From: Hafnia paralvei ATCC 29927
Lineage (GTDB): Bacteria; Pseudomonadota; Gammaproteobacteria; Enterobacterales; Enterobacteriaceae
Assembly (NCBI RefSeq): GCF_001655005.1
Contig: NZ_LXET01000039.1
Location: forward strand, 96,044 to 160,043
Direction of reading: 5' to 3'
Length of the DNA: 64,000 bases
Below are positions 17,991-24,892 of this stretch, piece after piece (the first letter of the stretch is position 1; each line of letters begins with the position of its first letter). Below the pieces are notes generated by a model. The model was given only the letters and a program-made list of their open reading frames with translations. It was not told the origin of the DNA and did not search any database. The position numbers and the translations under genes are program-made.

Positions 17991-18528
17991 GTAATACAGT
18001 CTCAATAGTCGAAAGCGGGAAGCACGCCAACGCCGAACGGCGTGAGCAGTTCAGTATTTCAATGTCACTGATTTTGGCGCCCAAACGAGAATATTCCGCA
18101 TGCCAGCGCGCAACGCTTGCGATATTCGGATTTTTAAGCCCTACAGGGTGATCTCCATGCCAGTGTGAGCCAGCATCGATGCAACAGTCATAACCAAGCA
18201 GTAGAACTCGACGGGCACCCTGCCTGATTGCTAGCTGAATAGCCCGCAATCCAGAGTTGAACGATTCGTTATCAGGGTGAGGAAAATGATTTAATCCATA
18301 ACAGAGTGTGGCCGAAATACTGCTGGTCCAGCACCGTGCCCCAGATGGAATATCGCTGTGATATTTTTCCCACCAGCAGAAATCGGCAGCATAAATATGC
18401 TGACAGTTAGGTACGGCTACCCAGCTTGAATTAACCGCGATAATTGGCAAGCCAGAACGCTGAGCCAGCAAGCAATCACTCTCAGTTAACGATGGGCCGC
18501 TCGCTACGCAAATAAAAGTATTATTCAT
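17983..18528 (-). CDS. GPSL-motif protein, MptE/DUF115 or GT42-like
   Basis: The 181-residue product opens MNNTFICVASGPSLTESDCL. The hydrophobic strand plus SGPSL is shared by the MptE/DUF115 group and GT42 sialyltransferases, which bind nucleotide sugars or nucleotides. It continues with PIIAVNSSW, IYAADFCWW and RQGARRVLLLGYDCCI, also with several cysteines. It is the first gene after the lysis block and overlaps the GT9-like gene by 8 nt. No Shine-Dalgarno sequence is obvious before the start. A transferase role is likely from context, but the exact reaction is unknown. Confidence 0.6.
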   Translation of the reverse strand: MNNTFICVASGPSLTESDCLLAQRSGLPIIAVNSSWVAVPNCQHIYAADFCWWEKYHSDIPSGARCWTSSISATLCYGLNHFPHPDNESFNSGLRAIQLAIRQGARRVLLLGYDCCIDAGSHWHGDHPVGLKNPNIASVARWHAEYSRLGAKISDIEILNCSRRSALACFPLSTIETVLHA

Positions 18529-18543
18529 AAGGTTTAACTCAAG

Positions 18544-18588
18544 TAGGCATTATGGCAGGCACTCATTGAATACCTGCTGTAATGCCTA
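18544..18588 (-). repeat. Imperfect inverted repeat in the leader of the GPSL gene
   Basis: Arms of 16 bases at 18544-18559 and 18573-18588 pair with two non-Watson-Crick positions around a 13-base loop. There is no T-run on either strand, so it is not a simple terminator. It lies 16 bases upstream of the GPSL gene start. Confidence 0.6.
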
Positions 18589-18639
18589 TTGCTGAATCAC
18601 CTTGCTTCATCGTATTTATTATTTAACTGTTTCGATTAT

Positions 18640-18781
18640 TAATCATTCGAAACGACTTAGAGGTAGCATCATTCGTCATATGAATGGATGATGACTATCG
18701 AGAACAGGAAACCTCTAGTAGTGAAGATATAAACAACTGTGTAACCAAAGCCTCGGTAGCTTCCACTACTGAGGCTTTTTT
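18640..18781 (+). ncRNA. Candidate phage small RNA ending in an orphan terminator
   Basis: A strong plus-strand terminator (18747-18781) closes a 350-bp gap that has no plausible reading frame on either strand. The stretch before it has nested complementarity: GAGGT at 18661 with ACCTC near 18711, and ATCATTC with GAATGgATGAT around 18670-18695. Nothing upstream on the plus strand would need a terminator, which suggests a short non-coding transcript antisense to the late operon. The 5' end is a guess. Lambdoid prophages often carry small RNAs in this spot. Confidence 0.35.
18747..18781 (+). terminator. Rho-independent terminator
   Basis: Stem AAGCCTCgGTAG with CTACtGAGGCTT, six-base loop, followed by TTTTTT on the plus strand. 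Confidence 0.8.
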
Positions 18782-18886
18782 ATTGACAGTGACCATCTGC
18801 TGAGGAATAAAACAAGCATGTATAAAGCGTGTTCTTGTTTGTATTCGCCGTCTGCATGCCTACGTATTTCGCGTGTATAGCGTTTT

Positions 18887-19354
18887 TTACCTGCATTGTT
18901 CAACAATCCACTCCTGGGCCCCTCTCAACTGCTTCTCCATCCTTGTTAATCGTTCGGTGAGGGTGAAATAATCCCGCTCAGCGGTGTCTGCCAATCTGGC
19001 GGTGGCGTCATTATCCACGCTGGTGGTTGCTGCCTTGGGGTTGGACACACATCGCGCGTGGAGCTGCAACCGACGACGACCAGCGGCAACATCAGCACGA
19101 AGATCATCAATTTTTGATTTGGCATCGTTTAGCTCCTTTGTATACTTCGTATCTAAGGCCGCACTTAGCTGTTGGCGGTGAGCTATTTCATTAATAGTGG
19201 ATTGGCGTTCATTGGCGAGTTGTTCCGCCGTAGCGAGGTCTTTATCTGCTTGTTGATATTTATCGCGGTAATGGTTAGCTATTCTCCCTACGACAACCAA
19301 CGCGACCAGTAACACACCTATTGCCATCATTCGCCAACTGAAATTGGTATTCAT
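18887..19354 (-). CDS. i-spanin, Rz-like
   Basis: The 155-residue product starts MNTNFSWRMMAIGVLLVALV, an N-terminal membrane anchor, followed by a long coiled-coil-like periplasmic region (KYQQADKDLATAEQLANERQ). It follows the endolysin gene with a four-base overlap and contains the nested Rz1 gene in another frame, the classic lambdoid arrangement. With Rz1 it fuses inner and outer membranes in the last lysis step. Confidence 0.9.
   Translation of the reverse strand: MNTNFSWRMMAIGVLLVALVVVGRIANHYRDKYQQADKDLATAEQLANERQSTINEIAHRQQLSAALDTKYTKELNDAKSKIDDLRADVAAGRRRLQLHARCVSNPKAATTSVDNDATARLADTAERDYFTLTERLTRMEKQLRGAQEWIVEQCR
18946..19125 (-). CDS. o-spanin lipoprotein, Rz1-like, nested in Rz
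   Basis: In a shifted frame inside Rz an ATG at 19125 opens 59 codons ending at TAA 18946. The product starts MPNQKLMIFVLMLPLVVVGC, a signal peptide with lipobox VVG|C, and continues with a proline-rich mature part (CPTPRQQPPAWIMTPPPDWQ). Size, lipobox and nesting match Rz1. The mature lipoprotein sits in the outer membrane and pairs with Rz. Confidence 0.9.
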   Translation of the reverse strand: MPNQKLMIFVLMLPLVVVGCSSTRDVCPTPRQQPPAWIMTPPPDWQTPLSGIISPSPND

Positions 19355-19881
19355 TTATCAATATCCCAGCAAGTAAGCTCCGATTCTTGATCTCTTCGTA
19401 CCGGCTGCCCCGCGCAATTATTTGCTTTAACACGGCAATCTTTGCCGCCGTCGAATATCCAGCACTTTATCTCGGCACAAGCACCAATACGATCACCGGC
19501 ATTCAACTTCTTATAGAACGTTGAGGGAAAGCATTTGGCTGGGCCGATGTTGTAAGGACAAAATGAAGCGATACCAGCAATAGCTGGCTCGGATAGTGGC
19601 ACCGTTACATTACGCTTAACCCATGCAATGGCTTTATCACGTTCTATCGCGTCGTAGCGTTTACATTCGCTGTATGAAAGTTTCATTCCTCGAGTAACTG
19701 GCTTTCCTTCAATGCGCGTTAAGCCTCGGCATATCGTCCAGATCCTTTGTCCTCCATCTTGGTAAGCAATAGTCCGAACGCCCTCTTTCTCATCCAGAAA
19801 CTGATCAAGGATTTTATCTGCTGTGGCTCCACCGAGAACTAATGCCAGAACTGCAGCGCTGAGTTTTGTTTTAGTCCCCAT
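19351..19881 (-). CDS. SAR endolysin (GH24 lysozyme), R21-like
   Basis: From the ATG at 19881 the product has 176 residues. The N-terminus (LSAAVLALVLGGATADKILD) is a weakly hydrophobic signal-anchor-release segment rather than a cleaved signal. The lysozyme catalytic region follows: EGVRTIAYQD with Glu, eight residues, Asp, then WTICRGLT with Thr. The Asp-Thr spacing is one residue longer than the usual five. The start overlaps the holin stop as TGATG. It would be exported by Sec and activated when the membrane depolarises. Confidence 0.88.
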   Translation of the reverse strand: MGTKTKLSAAVLALVLGGATADKILDQFLDEKEGVRTIAYQDGGQRIWTICRGLTRIEGKPVTRGMKLSYSECKRYDAIERDKAIAWVKRNVTVPLSEPAIAGIASFCPYNIGPAKCFPSTFYKKLNAGDRIGACAEIKCWIFDGGKDCRVKANNCAGQPVRRDQESELTCWDIDK

Positions 19882-20150
19882 CAATCCCGCTCCAGCATGT
19901 CTAGCTCCTCATCCAACGGCGCAGCAGCCATAACCTGACGGCTTTGAATCCACTCACGCAATAAGCGCTCACGACGGCAGCGGAAATAAATCCCCGAAAT
20001 AAGGCCGGCCAGAGTGCAAAAAATGCCAACAATGATGCCGACAACCATCCACTCGTTAGGTGAAAAATAGTTAATCAGGCCAAATAGCCATGACGAAAGC
20101 CCACCAGCGAGCAAGGTGTTATCGGCAGCACGTGTGTACATTCTTTTCAT
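19881..20150 (-). CDS. Pinholin, S21-like, with dual-start motif
   Basis: The 89-residue product begins MKRM, which reproduces the two-start layout of S21 (MKSM) that yields holin and antiholin forms from ATGs at 20150 and 20141. Two hydrophobic segments follow: a glycine/serine-rich first one (LLAGGLSSWLFGLI) and a second one (WMVVGIIVGIFCTLAGLISG), then a basic C-terminal tail. Pinholins pair with SAR endolysins, and a SAR endolysin follows directly. It sets lysis timing. Confidence 0.85.
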   Translation of the reverse strand: MKRMYTRAADNTLLAGGLSSWLFGLINYFSPNEWMVVGIIVGIFCTLAGLISGIYFRCRRERLLREWIQSRQVMAAAPLDEELDMLERD

Positions 20151-20190
20151 CCTTCACCTCCACCAGCGAGGCAGGGTTATTTAGTGAATA

Positions 20191-20260
20191 GCGCCCAGCC
20201 GTAAAACCACTCTCAGCTAGAAAGTGTTTAATGTGTGGATGGTTGTTGGCTGGGCGCTAC
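20191..20260 (-). repeat. 12-bp inverted repeat upstream of the holin gene
   Basis: TAGCGCCCAGCC at 20191-20202 pairs perfectly with GGCTGGGCGCTA at 20249-20260 across 46 bases. It lies in the late leader RNA 41 bases before the holin start and would form a stable hairpin. Confidence 0.7.
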
Positions 20261-20265
20261 ATATG

Positions 20266-20293
20266 AAAAAGGCCGCGCATACGCGCAGCCTGT
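20266..20293 (-). terminator. Late-leader terminator before the lysis genes
   Basis: On the minus strand the stem GGCTGCGC-GTAT-GCGCGGCC is followed by TTTTTC. It lies upstream of the holin and would need Q-modified polymerase to be passed. Confidence 0.55.
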
Positions 20294-20378
20294 GAATAAT
20301 TTCCGCTCAGTGGCGGCAGATTATCGCATCTGATATCGTTAAATCGCCAAATTTACGTATATCAAACAAGGATTAGAG

Positions 20379-20909
20379 ATGTCCAAGAAAAAATTCACTT
20401 TCTATCACGCCGACAGAAGTAATGCTCTGTCACCTCTATCAACACTTATATCGATTAATGGACTTTCCTTATTTGGGGAAAACTATATGCAACGAATGCA
20501 TAATAGTGATCCAAACATCGTGCTGGATCCTGAAGTTCAAAGAGAAATGCTATGTGAGGATATTCGACAAAAACAGTTCCCTACAAGACCAAGCCGATTT
20601 TCATGTCTGTTCGGTGCAAATAGTATTGTTGAAGCAGAATCTTTTGCAAATTTCATAACTCCACGCCCGATTAGCCCAGTGAAAATCTATGAAGTTTTTG
20701 CCACTGATTTCTTTATTTGCGATATGAAATGGCTAGATTTCGTCACTGATGATTTTGAGCATAAAATATTCAATGCTAATGGCTACTGGCTTCCTGCTAT
20801 CACTCAACATGCTCCGATAGAAGGAAGTCGGGTTGCTCCAATGCTTGAAGCCTTACTTCCCTTACCTGTTGAAATCGGAAAAGTAGTTAGTATTCTCGAC
20901 TTTTCCTAA
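20379..20909 (+). CDS. Accessory (moron) protein, possible DUF2441 / ADP-ribosyltransferase-like
   Basis: The 176-residue product lies on the strand opposite to the late operon, between the holin and the late leader. It begins MSKKKFTFYHADRSNALSPL and contains LISINGLSLFGENY, RPSRFSCLFGANSIVEAESF and VKIYEVFATDFFICDMKWLD. This order (FYH start, a G-L turn, SRF-x-LFG, YEV with DM-WL) resembles DUF2441-type proteins, whose layout suggests an ADP-ribosyltransferase-like fold. AT content is higher than in neighbouring late genes, as expected for a moron. A macro-domain gene in the same prophage makes an ADP-ribose link worth testing. Fold assignment is tentative. Confidence 0.5.
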   Translation: MSKKKFTFYHADRSNALSPLSTLISINGLSLFGENYMQRMHNSDPNIVLDPEVQREMLCEDIRQKQFPTRPSRFSCLFGANSIVEAESFANFITPRPISPVKIYEVFATDFFICDMKWLDFVTDDFEHKIFNANGYWLPAITQHAPIEGSRVAPMLEALLPLPVEIGKVVSILDFS

Positions 20910-21075
20910 CGTCTCCTGTGAACACCATAAGCCGATGTTGCGGTGTGAATAAGTTCCATAAAACTTCAGACAACACTGCTTTATATAGTTCTTCATTTTC
21001 AGCATGATAATCAAACCTCGTTGAAGGTGATACGTACACCACTTCACCTTCATCAGATATAATCTGCACTTTCAT
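20887..21075 (-). CDS. Small phage protein, unknown function
   Basis: The 62-residue product begins MKVQIISDEGEVVYVSPSTR and ends GDVRKSREY. A GGGGA sequence precedes the ATG by 8 bases. It is convergent with the accessory gene and overlaps its 3' end by 23 bases. Composition looks like a real protein, but I recognise no family. Confidence 0.45.
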   Translation of the reverse strand: MKVQIISDEGEVVYVSPSTRFDYHAENEELYKAVLSEVLWNLFTPQHRLMVFTGDVRKSREY

Positions 21076-21139
21076 TTAGAAATCCCCATTAAAGAGTGAG
21101 TGTGCTGCCCTGTATCAATCATTCGTTCTCCATAAATGC

Positions 21140-21165
21140 AAAAGCCCCGCATATTAGCGAGGCTT
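21140..21165 (-). terminator. Rho-independent terminator in the late leader
   Basis: On the minus strand AAGCCTCGC-TAATAT-GCGGGGCTT is followed by TTTGC. It lies after the repeated structured elements. Confidence 0.5.
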
Positions 21166-21211
21166 CGTATTACTTATGAAAAAGAGCACCCGTAGGTAGC
21201 CTCTGAAATGG

Positions 21212-21335
21212 TGTTGCAGTCTGGGAGAGAGAACCCGACAGCACTCCTTGCGTATCCCAACCTGCAACATTGTAGGAATGTGGCGCTCGGTACTTATCCC
21301 GATGGTATCACTTAGGCGCTGGTCAACCTGATACC
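21212..21335 (-). repeat. Structured late-leader element, copy A
   Basis: Three hairpins lie in order on the minus strand: GGTATCA/TGATACC (21304-21335), a short CGG/CCG one (21288-21301), and an eight-base outer stem TGTTGCAG/CTGCAACA (21212-21269). The plus-strand segment GAATGTGG-nnn-CGGTACT-n-ATCC between them recurs in copy B. It looks like a tandem structured RNA; no protein family is recognised. Confidence 0.5.
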
Positions 21336-21393
21336 GGGTGGCACAGTAATCTGCCAGCCTTACCCTCGCAGTCGCGTATACACCACAATCGGC

Positions 21394-21534
21394 TGAGCCA
21401 TCTACAACTTAGCAAGACACACACATGAATCCCGATCTGCTACATGTAGTTGGCTCATGCGACTGTAGTGTTGAATGTGGGAACCGGTACTGATATCCGG
21501 CTGGGTTATCCTAAATACTGGAAACTTGATAACC
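21394..21534 (-). repeat. Structured late-leader element, copy B
   Basis: It has the same three-hairpin order as copy A: GGTTATC/GATAACC (21504-21534), CCGG/CCGG (21484-21500), and an outer stem TGAGCCA/TGGCTCA (21394-21457) extended inward by CTACA/TGTAG. Stem sequences differ from copy A while pairing is kept, as expected for a conserved RNA structure. Confidence 0.5.
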
Positions 21535-21692
21535 GGTGAGTTGCTGAACTTTCATTCATCCAGTTAACCTGCGCATCAGCCTGCGCCACTCCCACAACTG
21601 TCATGAGCACTAAAGCTGCTAACAAATCTCGGCCTGAGAAACTAAGAATTCTGATAGCTGCCGGTGACCCGAATAATACTCATGCAGTTGTG

Positions 21693-21742
21693 CAGCACAC
21701 CAAACGCTCTGGGCTATCCCTTCTTCGCTGAGTGATGTGCTG
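21693..21742 (-). repeat. Third stem of similar size in the late leader
   Basis: CAGCACA at 21693-21699 pairs with TGTGCTG at 21736-21742 around 36 bases. It resembles the outer stems of copies A and B, but the other two hairpins of the unit are not evident next to it. Confidence 0.35.
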
Positions 21743-21860
21743 GCTTATTCGTAGAACAAAACCATAAAAAAATAAAATACCATCATTAACAGGCATGCTG
21801 CGATGACGATTAATAGATCCAAAACTACAGGTTGTTTCATCTGTTTTTTTATCAATAGAT

Positions 21861-21938
21861 TGGACCGCCACCGAGGCCTCGAACCTCGCACCTACAACTT
21901 ATATGGTCATCGGCTCTATCCTGCTGAGCTAGTGGCGG
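21861..21938 (-). tRNA. tRNA-like gene, anticodon uncertain (possible pseudo-tRNA)
   Basis: Read on the minus strand, CCGCCAC and GTGGCGG make a perfect 7-bp acceptor stem ending T-CCA. GCTC/GAGC forms a D stem, and CGAGG/CCTCG a T stem with the loop TTCGAGG. The anticodon stem is weak (ATGAC/GTTGT with two G-T pairs) and the loop CATATAA has A instead of U at position 33. There are two bases instead of one before the anticodon stem. It may be a degenerate tRNA or a tRNA-like RNA. Confidence 0.55.
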
Positions 21939-22340
21939 CTAGGACGAGCAGCGCTGTAACGAGCAGATAAATTGGCTTTCACCAATGATAACGACGCACA
22001 TCCCTACGCTAGCTCGCTACAGCAACGGAATAATAACCATATCCGATAATTCATTACAATAACTAAGCGTTACTTTCAGATTAATTCTAACTACATTGCC
22101 ACTAGCCGTAGTGGCCACGCCCATGCCCTTGGGGTTGCGTCGCTTTATCGCCGCTAATAACCGGTTTATGTTTGGCAGGCACAATGCTTTACCGGCACAT
22201 CTTCTTCCTCGTTAACCCTAACCAGCGTGTGTGCAGTTCGACCTGCTTCTGGCTCCATCTAGTGGACTCGGGGCCGCATCATGACTGTGGCATACAGTGA
22301 GCGCGATTTTACCACGTTAGAGCTTCATTTTCTCATCCTC
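21939..22340. other. Non-coding late leader after Q
   Basis: No plausible reading frame is seen on either strand. The stretch contains a small dyad CCACTA-GCCG-TAGTGG near 22098 and other partial hairpins. It lies between the Q-linked terminator and the tRNA-like gene, so it is part of the Q-dependent late leader. Confidence 0.5.
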
Positions 22341-22347
22341 CAGAAAC

Positions 22348-22373
22348 GCAAAAACCCGCACAGTGGCGGGTTC
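22348..22373 (-). terminator. tR'-like terminator downstream of Q
   Basis: On the minus strand AACCCGCC-ACTGT-GCGGGTT is followed by TTTGCG. It lies 105 bases after the Q stop, where lambdoid phages have the late promoter pR' and the first terminator that Q overcomes. The promoter should lie between 22374 and 22477; I could not fix its exact position. Confidence 0.8.
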
Positions 22374-22477
22374 TTAATTTATTCGTTAACGCATAGTCAG
22401 TAAATTCCCATCGTTAGGCTTAATCTAGTCCAATCTCGCCAAAAATGCAAATGTGGTTCTTAACTTGCCGCTACCTT

Positions 22478-23293
22478 CTATTTTGTAACCTTTTTCAGTG
22501 CATCTTCAGCGTAGGATTCTTCTATATAACAGCGCTGAACAAGTAACTCATATAGGGGTTTAAAATTACGACGCCATGTCGCATCAGGGATACCGAGCGC
22601 ACTATAAATCTCGGAATCCTTCAGCCTAGGAAATCCACGCCCTGAACACTTTATACATGTTTTTTCTACCGGAACCCCTTGCCGTTCTGATTCAACCAGA
22701 TCCCGTACCTTCCCACTACCACCACACCGACATGATATTTTAACCTTGCCCTTTCCATTGCATGATGAGCACTTGCATTGTTCAATATCGTAATAGACAT
22801 GCTTCGCGTACATTTCACGACTTTCTACAGGGGTTATACTGGCAGGGAGATCACCACGAACAAAAGAGGCTACAGTGTCGTGCTTTACGGCTAAGCGATT
22901 CATAACGAACTTTTTCTTTTCAATAAATCCGGTCCCATTGCATTCCTCGCACTTCTTGGTCGCCGCCGCGCTTTTCGCATAGTCTTTGAATGCATACTCA
23001 GCAATAATCCTCAATATCGACCAGCGTTGCATCGGTGGCAGTTTTTGCAGGGGCTTATGGTTAACTGAAAACTCTTTTGCCAAATTATAGAGATATTCCT
23101 GAATGGGCTCGGATGGCATGATCCCTACTTTCGCGAGGTAAAGCTCTATCCCCACGCGCGCTCGAGCACTCGTTAATCCTTGCGCAGCCATAATATCAGT
23201 GATGGAAAGCGCATCCCCAGCCGTCGATTTTGCCGTAGCACCAAACATGGTGGATTTTGGTGAATAGTATTTCGCTATACCTTCCAGCGTCAT
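22478..23293 (-). CDS. Late antiterminator Q, phage 82 / DLP12 type
   Basis: The 271-residue product has four cysteine clusters in the second half: CEECNGTGF, CKCSSCNGKG, CRCGGSG and CIKCSGRGF. These DnaJ-like zinc motifs characterise the phage-82 family of Q proteins. It begins MTLEGIAKYYSPKSTMFGAT. Q loads on RNA polymerase near pR' and lets it read through terminators into the lysis and head genes. The gene is last of the early minus-strand operon, with a four-base overlap with the DUF1364 gene. Confidence 0.9.
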   Translation of the reverse strand: MTLEGIAKYYSPKSTMFGATAKSTAGDALSITDIMAAQGLTSARARVGIELYLAKVGIMPSEPIQEYLYNLAKEFSVNHKPLQKLPPMQRWSILRIIAEYAFKDYAKSAAATKKCEECNGTGFIEKKKFVMNRLAVKHDTVASFVRGDLPASITPVESREMYAKHVYYDIEQCKCSSCNGKGKVKISCRCGGSGKVRDLVESERQGVPVEKTCIKCSGRGFPRLKDSEIYSALGIPDATWRRNFKPLYELLVQRCYIEESYAEDALKKVTK

Positions 23294-23634
23294 TTTAGTA
23301 TTCCCTCTTTTCTCAGGATGGACTGCGTGCGGAAAACGCCCTCAGCGTGATAGAGGCGCGCTATTCTATTGTCAAAGATGTGCGTACGGCGATCGATTTC
23401 ATCGTGACAGCTGCTGCAGGCGAACGCAGCGAGTGAATCAACAGGTTTGTTCCCGGTACCGCATTCACCTGCCAATCGGTAATGCGCTAAAACCACCGTC
23501 TCCGAATTTCCATTACACACACCGGGTATGCGTACGGTGCACTCACGGCCACGCGCTGCGTTTTTGATAATGTGGCTTTTACGTGGTTTCTTTGCCGGTT
23601 TTAGCGCGACGTTGCGAGCCATGAGGTTAGCCAT
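23290..23634 (-). CDS. DUF1364 (YbcO-like) nuclease
   Basis: From the ATG at 23634, with GGAGG six bases upstream, the product has about 114 residues. It contains RECTVRIPGVCNGNSETVVL, AHYRLAGECGTGNKPVDSLA and ACSSCHDEIDRR, the Cys/His pattern of DUF1364/YbcO, an HNH-like metal-dependent nuclease family common in the nin region of lambdoid phages. It overlaps the preceding gene. Confidence 0.85.
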   Translation of the reverse strand: MANLMARNVALKPAKKPRKSHIIKNAARGRECTVRIPGVCNGNSETVVLAHYRLAGECGTGNKPVDSLAAFACSSCHDEIDRRTHIFDNRIARLYHAEGVFRTQSILRKEGILK

Positions 23635-24289
23635 TCCCCACCTCCGACAAACGCTTATCAAGCAATTCTAACGGCGCGTACGAGGGCACAATGTCACACT
23701 CTTTACCGGTGCTCTCATTTGGCTCATAGCCAAGTAACTTGTGCAATAAGGCGCTGGGTAGGTGAGATTGGAGATTGTGACGAAGGCACCACATGAAAAT
23801 ATCAGCCTCGCTGAGCTGTCGATCATCCGGCTGGCCCATTTGCTCACTGATGGTTTTGAGCATGAAAGCAATACGATTCTGCCGCGCTATTTCTGCGAAC
23901 TGGCGCGGGGTTTCTTGGATATTGAGTTTATTCTTACATGAGCGGCATACACAGACGGAACCGTTATCGCCAACGGGGAATGGTTCGTAGTATTTCGCTT
24001 CACATCCCAACCACTGGCATTTTCCTAACCAGAGAACGTGGTGATCTAACGAAGTTGTTCCACCGCACAGACCAAATGCGCGATCATTATCGTATAAACC
24101 TTGGAAGTGGGGATTGAGCGCTTCAATTTGATTAACAGCAGGTACAATGCCAGAACTTAAGTGTTCTTGAGCCGAGTTAAGCTCAATAATGGCGTAACGC
24201 ATACCATCACGGAATTTAATCTTTCTACCTGCTTGAAACGTGACAAGCCCAAGTCGTGGCTGAGTGTTTACTGTGAGGATTGCGATCAT
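23627..24289 (-). CDS. Hypothetical nin-region protein with zinc-binding cysteines
   Basis: From the ATG at 24289 (AGGGTGA upstream) the product has about 220 residues and begins MIAILTVNTQPRLGLVTFQA. The centre has HHVLWLGKCQWLGCEAKYYE followed by CVCRSCKNKL, a likely zinc site. The remaining sequence is helical. It belongs to the early operon between an uncharacterised gene and DUF1364. I do not recognise a named family. Confidence 0.6.
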   Translation of the reverse strand: MIAILTVNTQPRLGLVTFQAGRKIKFRDGMRYAIIELNSAQEHLSSGIVPAVNQIEALNPHFQGLYDNDRAFGLCGGTTSLDHHVLWLGKCQWLGCEAKYYEPFPVGDNGSVCVCRSCKNKLNIQETPRQFAEIARQNRIAFMLKTISEQMGQPDDRQLSEADIFMWCLRHNLQSHLPSALLHKLLGYEPNESTGKECDIVPSYAPLELLDKRLSEVGNG

Positions 24290-24459
24290 GCTATCACCCT
24301 GCTGGATGATAGATATGAGAAAGCACCAACCTCTATAGCGGTCAGTGCAGTATTTCGTTGTTTGCGCCATTCTAATAGTCCAAATAGCGCAGTACTCAGG
24401 TTTCCAGTTATTCAGGCTGGAATGGCTATTTTAGTCCATCTCCAGCCAATTTCCTAGCT

Positions 24460-24783
24460 TCACACGCCAACTTGTTCCATTAACTCAACAAATTCCGATA
24501 ACTCCAAACCTAAAACCTGCTTGCTAATGGCAATGGCCTCATCATGGGTGTAGACAAAGATAGCAACCGATGACTCTTTTATTTCAACAGCACCACAGAC
24601 ATCTTCCATATATGATTTAAATTCGTTAAACGTCATATAGTTGTACTCGATAGATTCATAAACCCTCGCGGGAATCACATCCGTGTCACCTATGCGCGCA
24701 CTACTTACTATGAAGGTTAAAACGACCACGTCCAATAGGTCACATAGATCGGTATGGCTGTTTCGATCGTTTTTATCGATCAA
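24460..24783 (-). CDS. Hypothetical phage protein, unknown function
   Basis: The 107-residue frame uses TTG at 24783 and has no clear Shine-Dalgarno sequence. The C-terminal part with FNEFKSYMEDVCGAVEIKES and ISKQVLGLELSEFVELMEQV looks like a folded alpha/beta protein. It sits between the membrane protein operon terminator and the nin-region genes. The true start could be internal. Confidence 0.45.
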   Translation of the reverse strand: MIDKNDRNSHTDLCDLLDVVVLTFIVSSARIGDTDVIPARVYESIEYNYMTFNEFKSYMEDVCGAVEIKESSVAIFVYTHDEAIAISKQVLGLELSEFVELMEQVGV

Positions 24784-24846
24784 TCGAGTTATCTGGGCTT
24801 GATTGGATGATGTTGATTTATTTTCAATGAGTTAGATCATAAGACA

Positions 24847-24870
24847 TAAAAAAAACCGCCGGAGCGGTTC
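24847..24870 (-). terminator. Rho-independent terminator after membrane protein gene
   Basis: On the minus strand AACCGC-TCCG-GCGGTT is followed by a run of T. It ends the two-gene unit at 24893-25893. Confidence 0.8.
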
Positions 24871-24892
24871 TTTAATTGCAGAGCACTTGTTT

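Noticed and set aside
21150..21350. Open minus-strand frame running through structured element A
   Set aside because: No clear start, and the base pattern is better explained by paired RNA stems than by coding.
21536..21655. Minus-strand short frame with a signal-like stretch (DLLAALVLMTVVGVAQADAQ)
   Set aside because: No ATG start or ribosome site fits, and its end overlaps structured element B. It could be real only with a rare start codon.
23793..23990. Plus-strand frame inside the zinc-type nin gene
   Set aside because: Antisense shadow without own signals.
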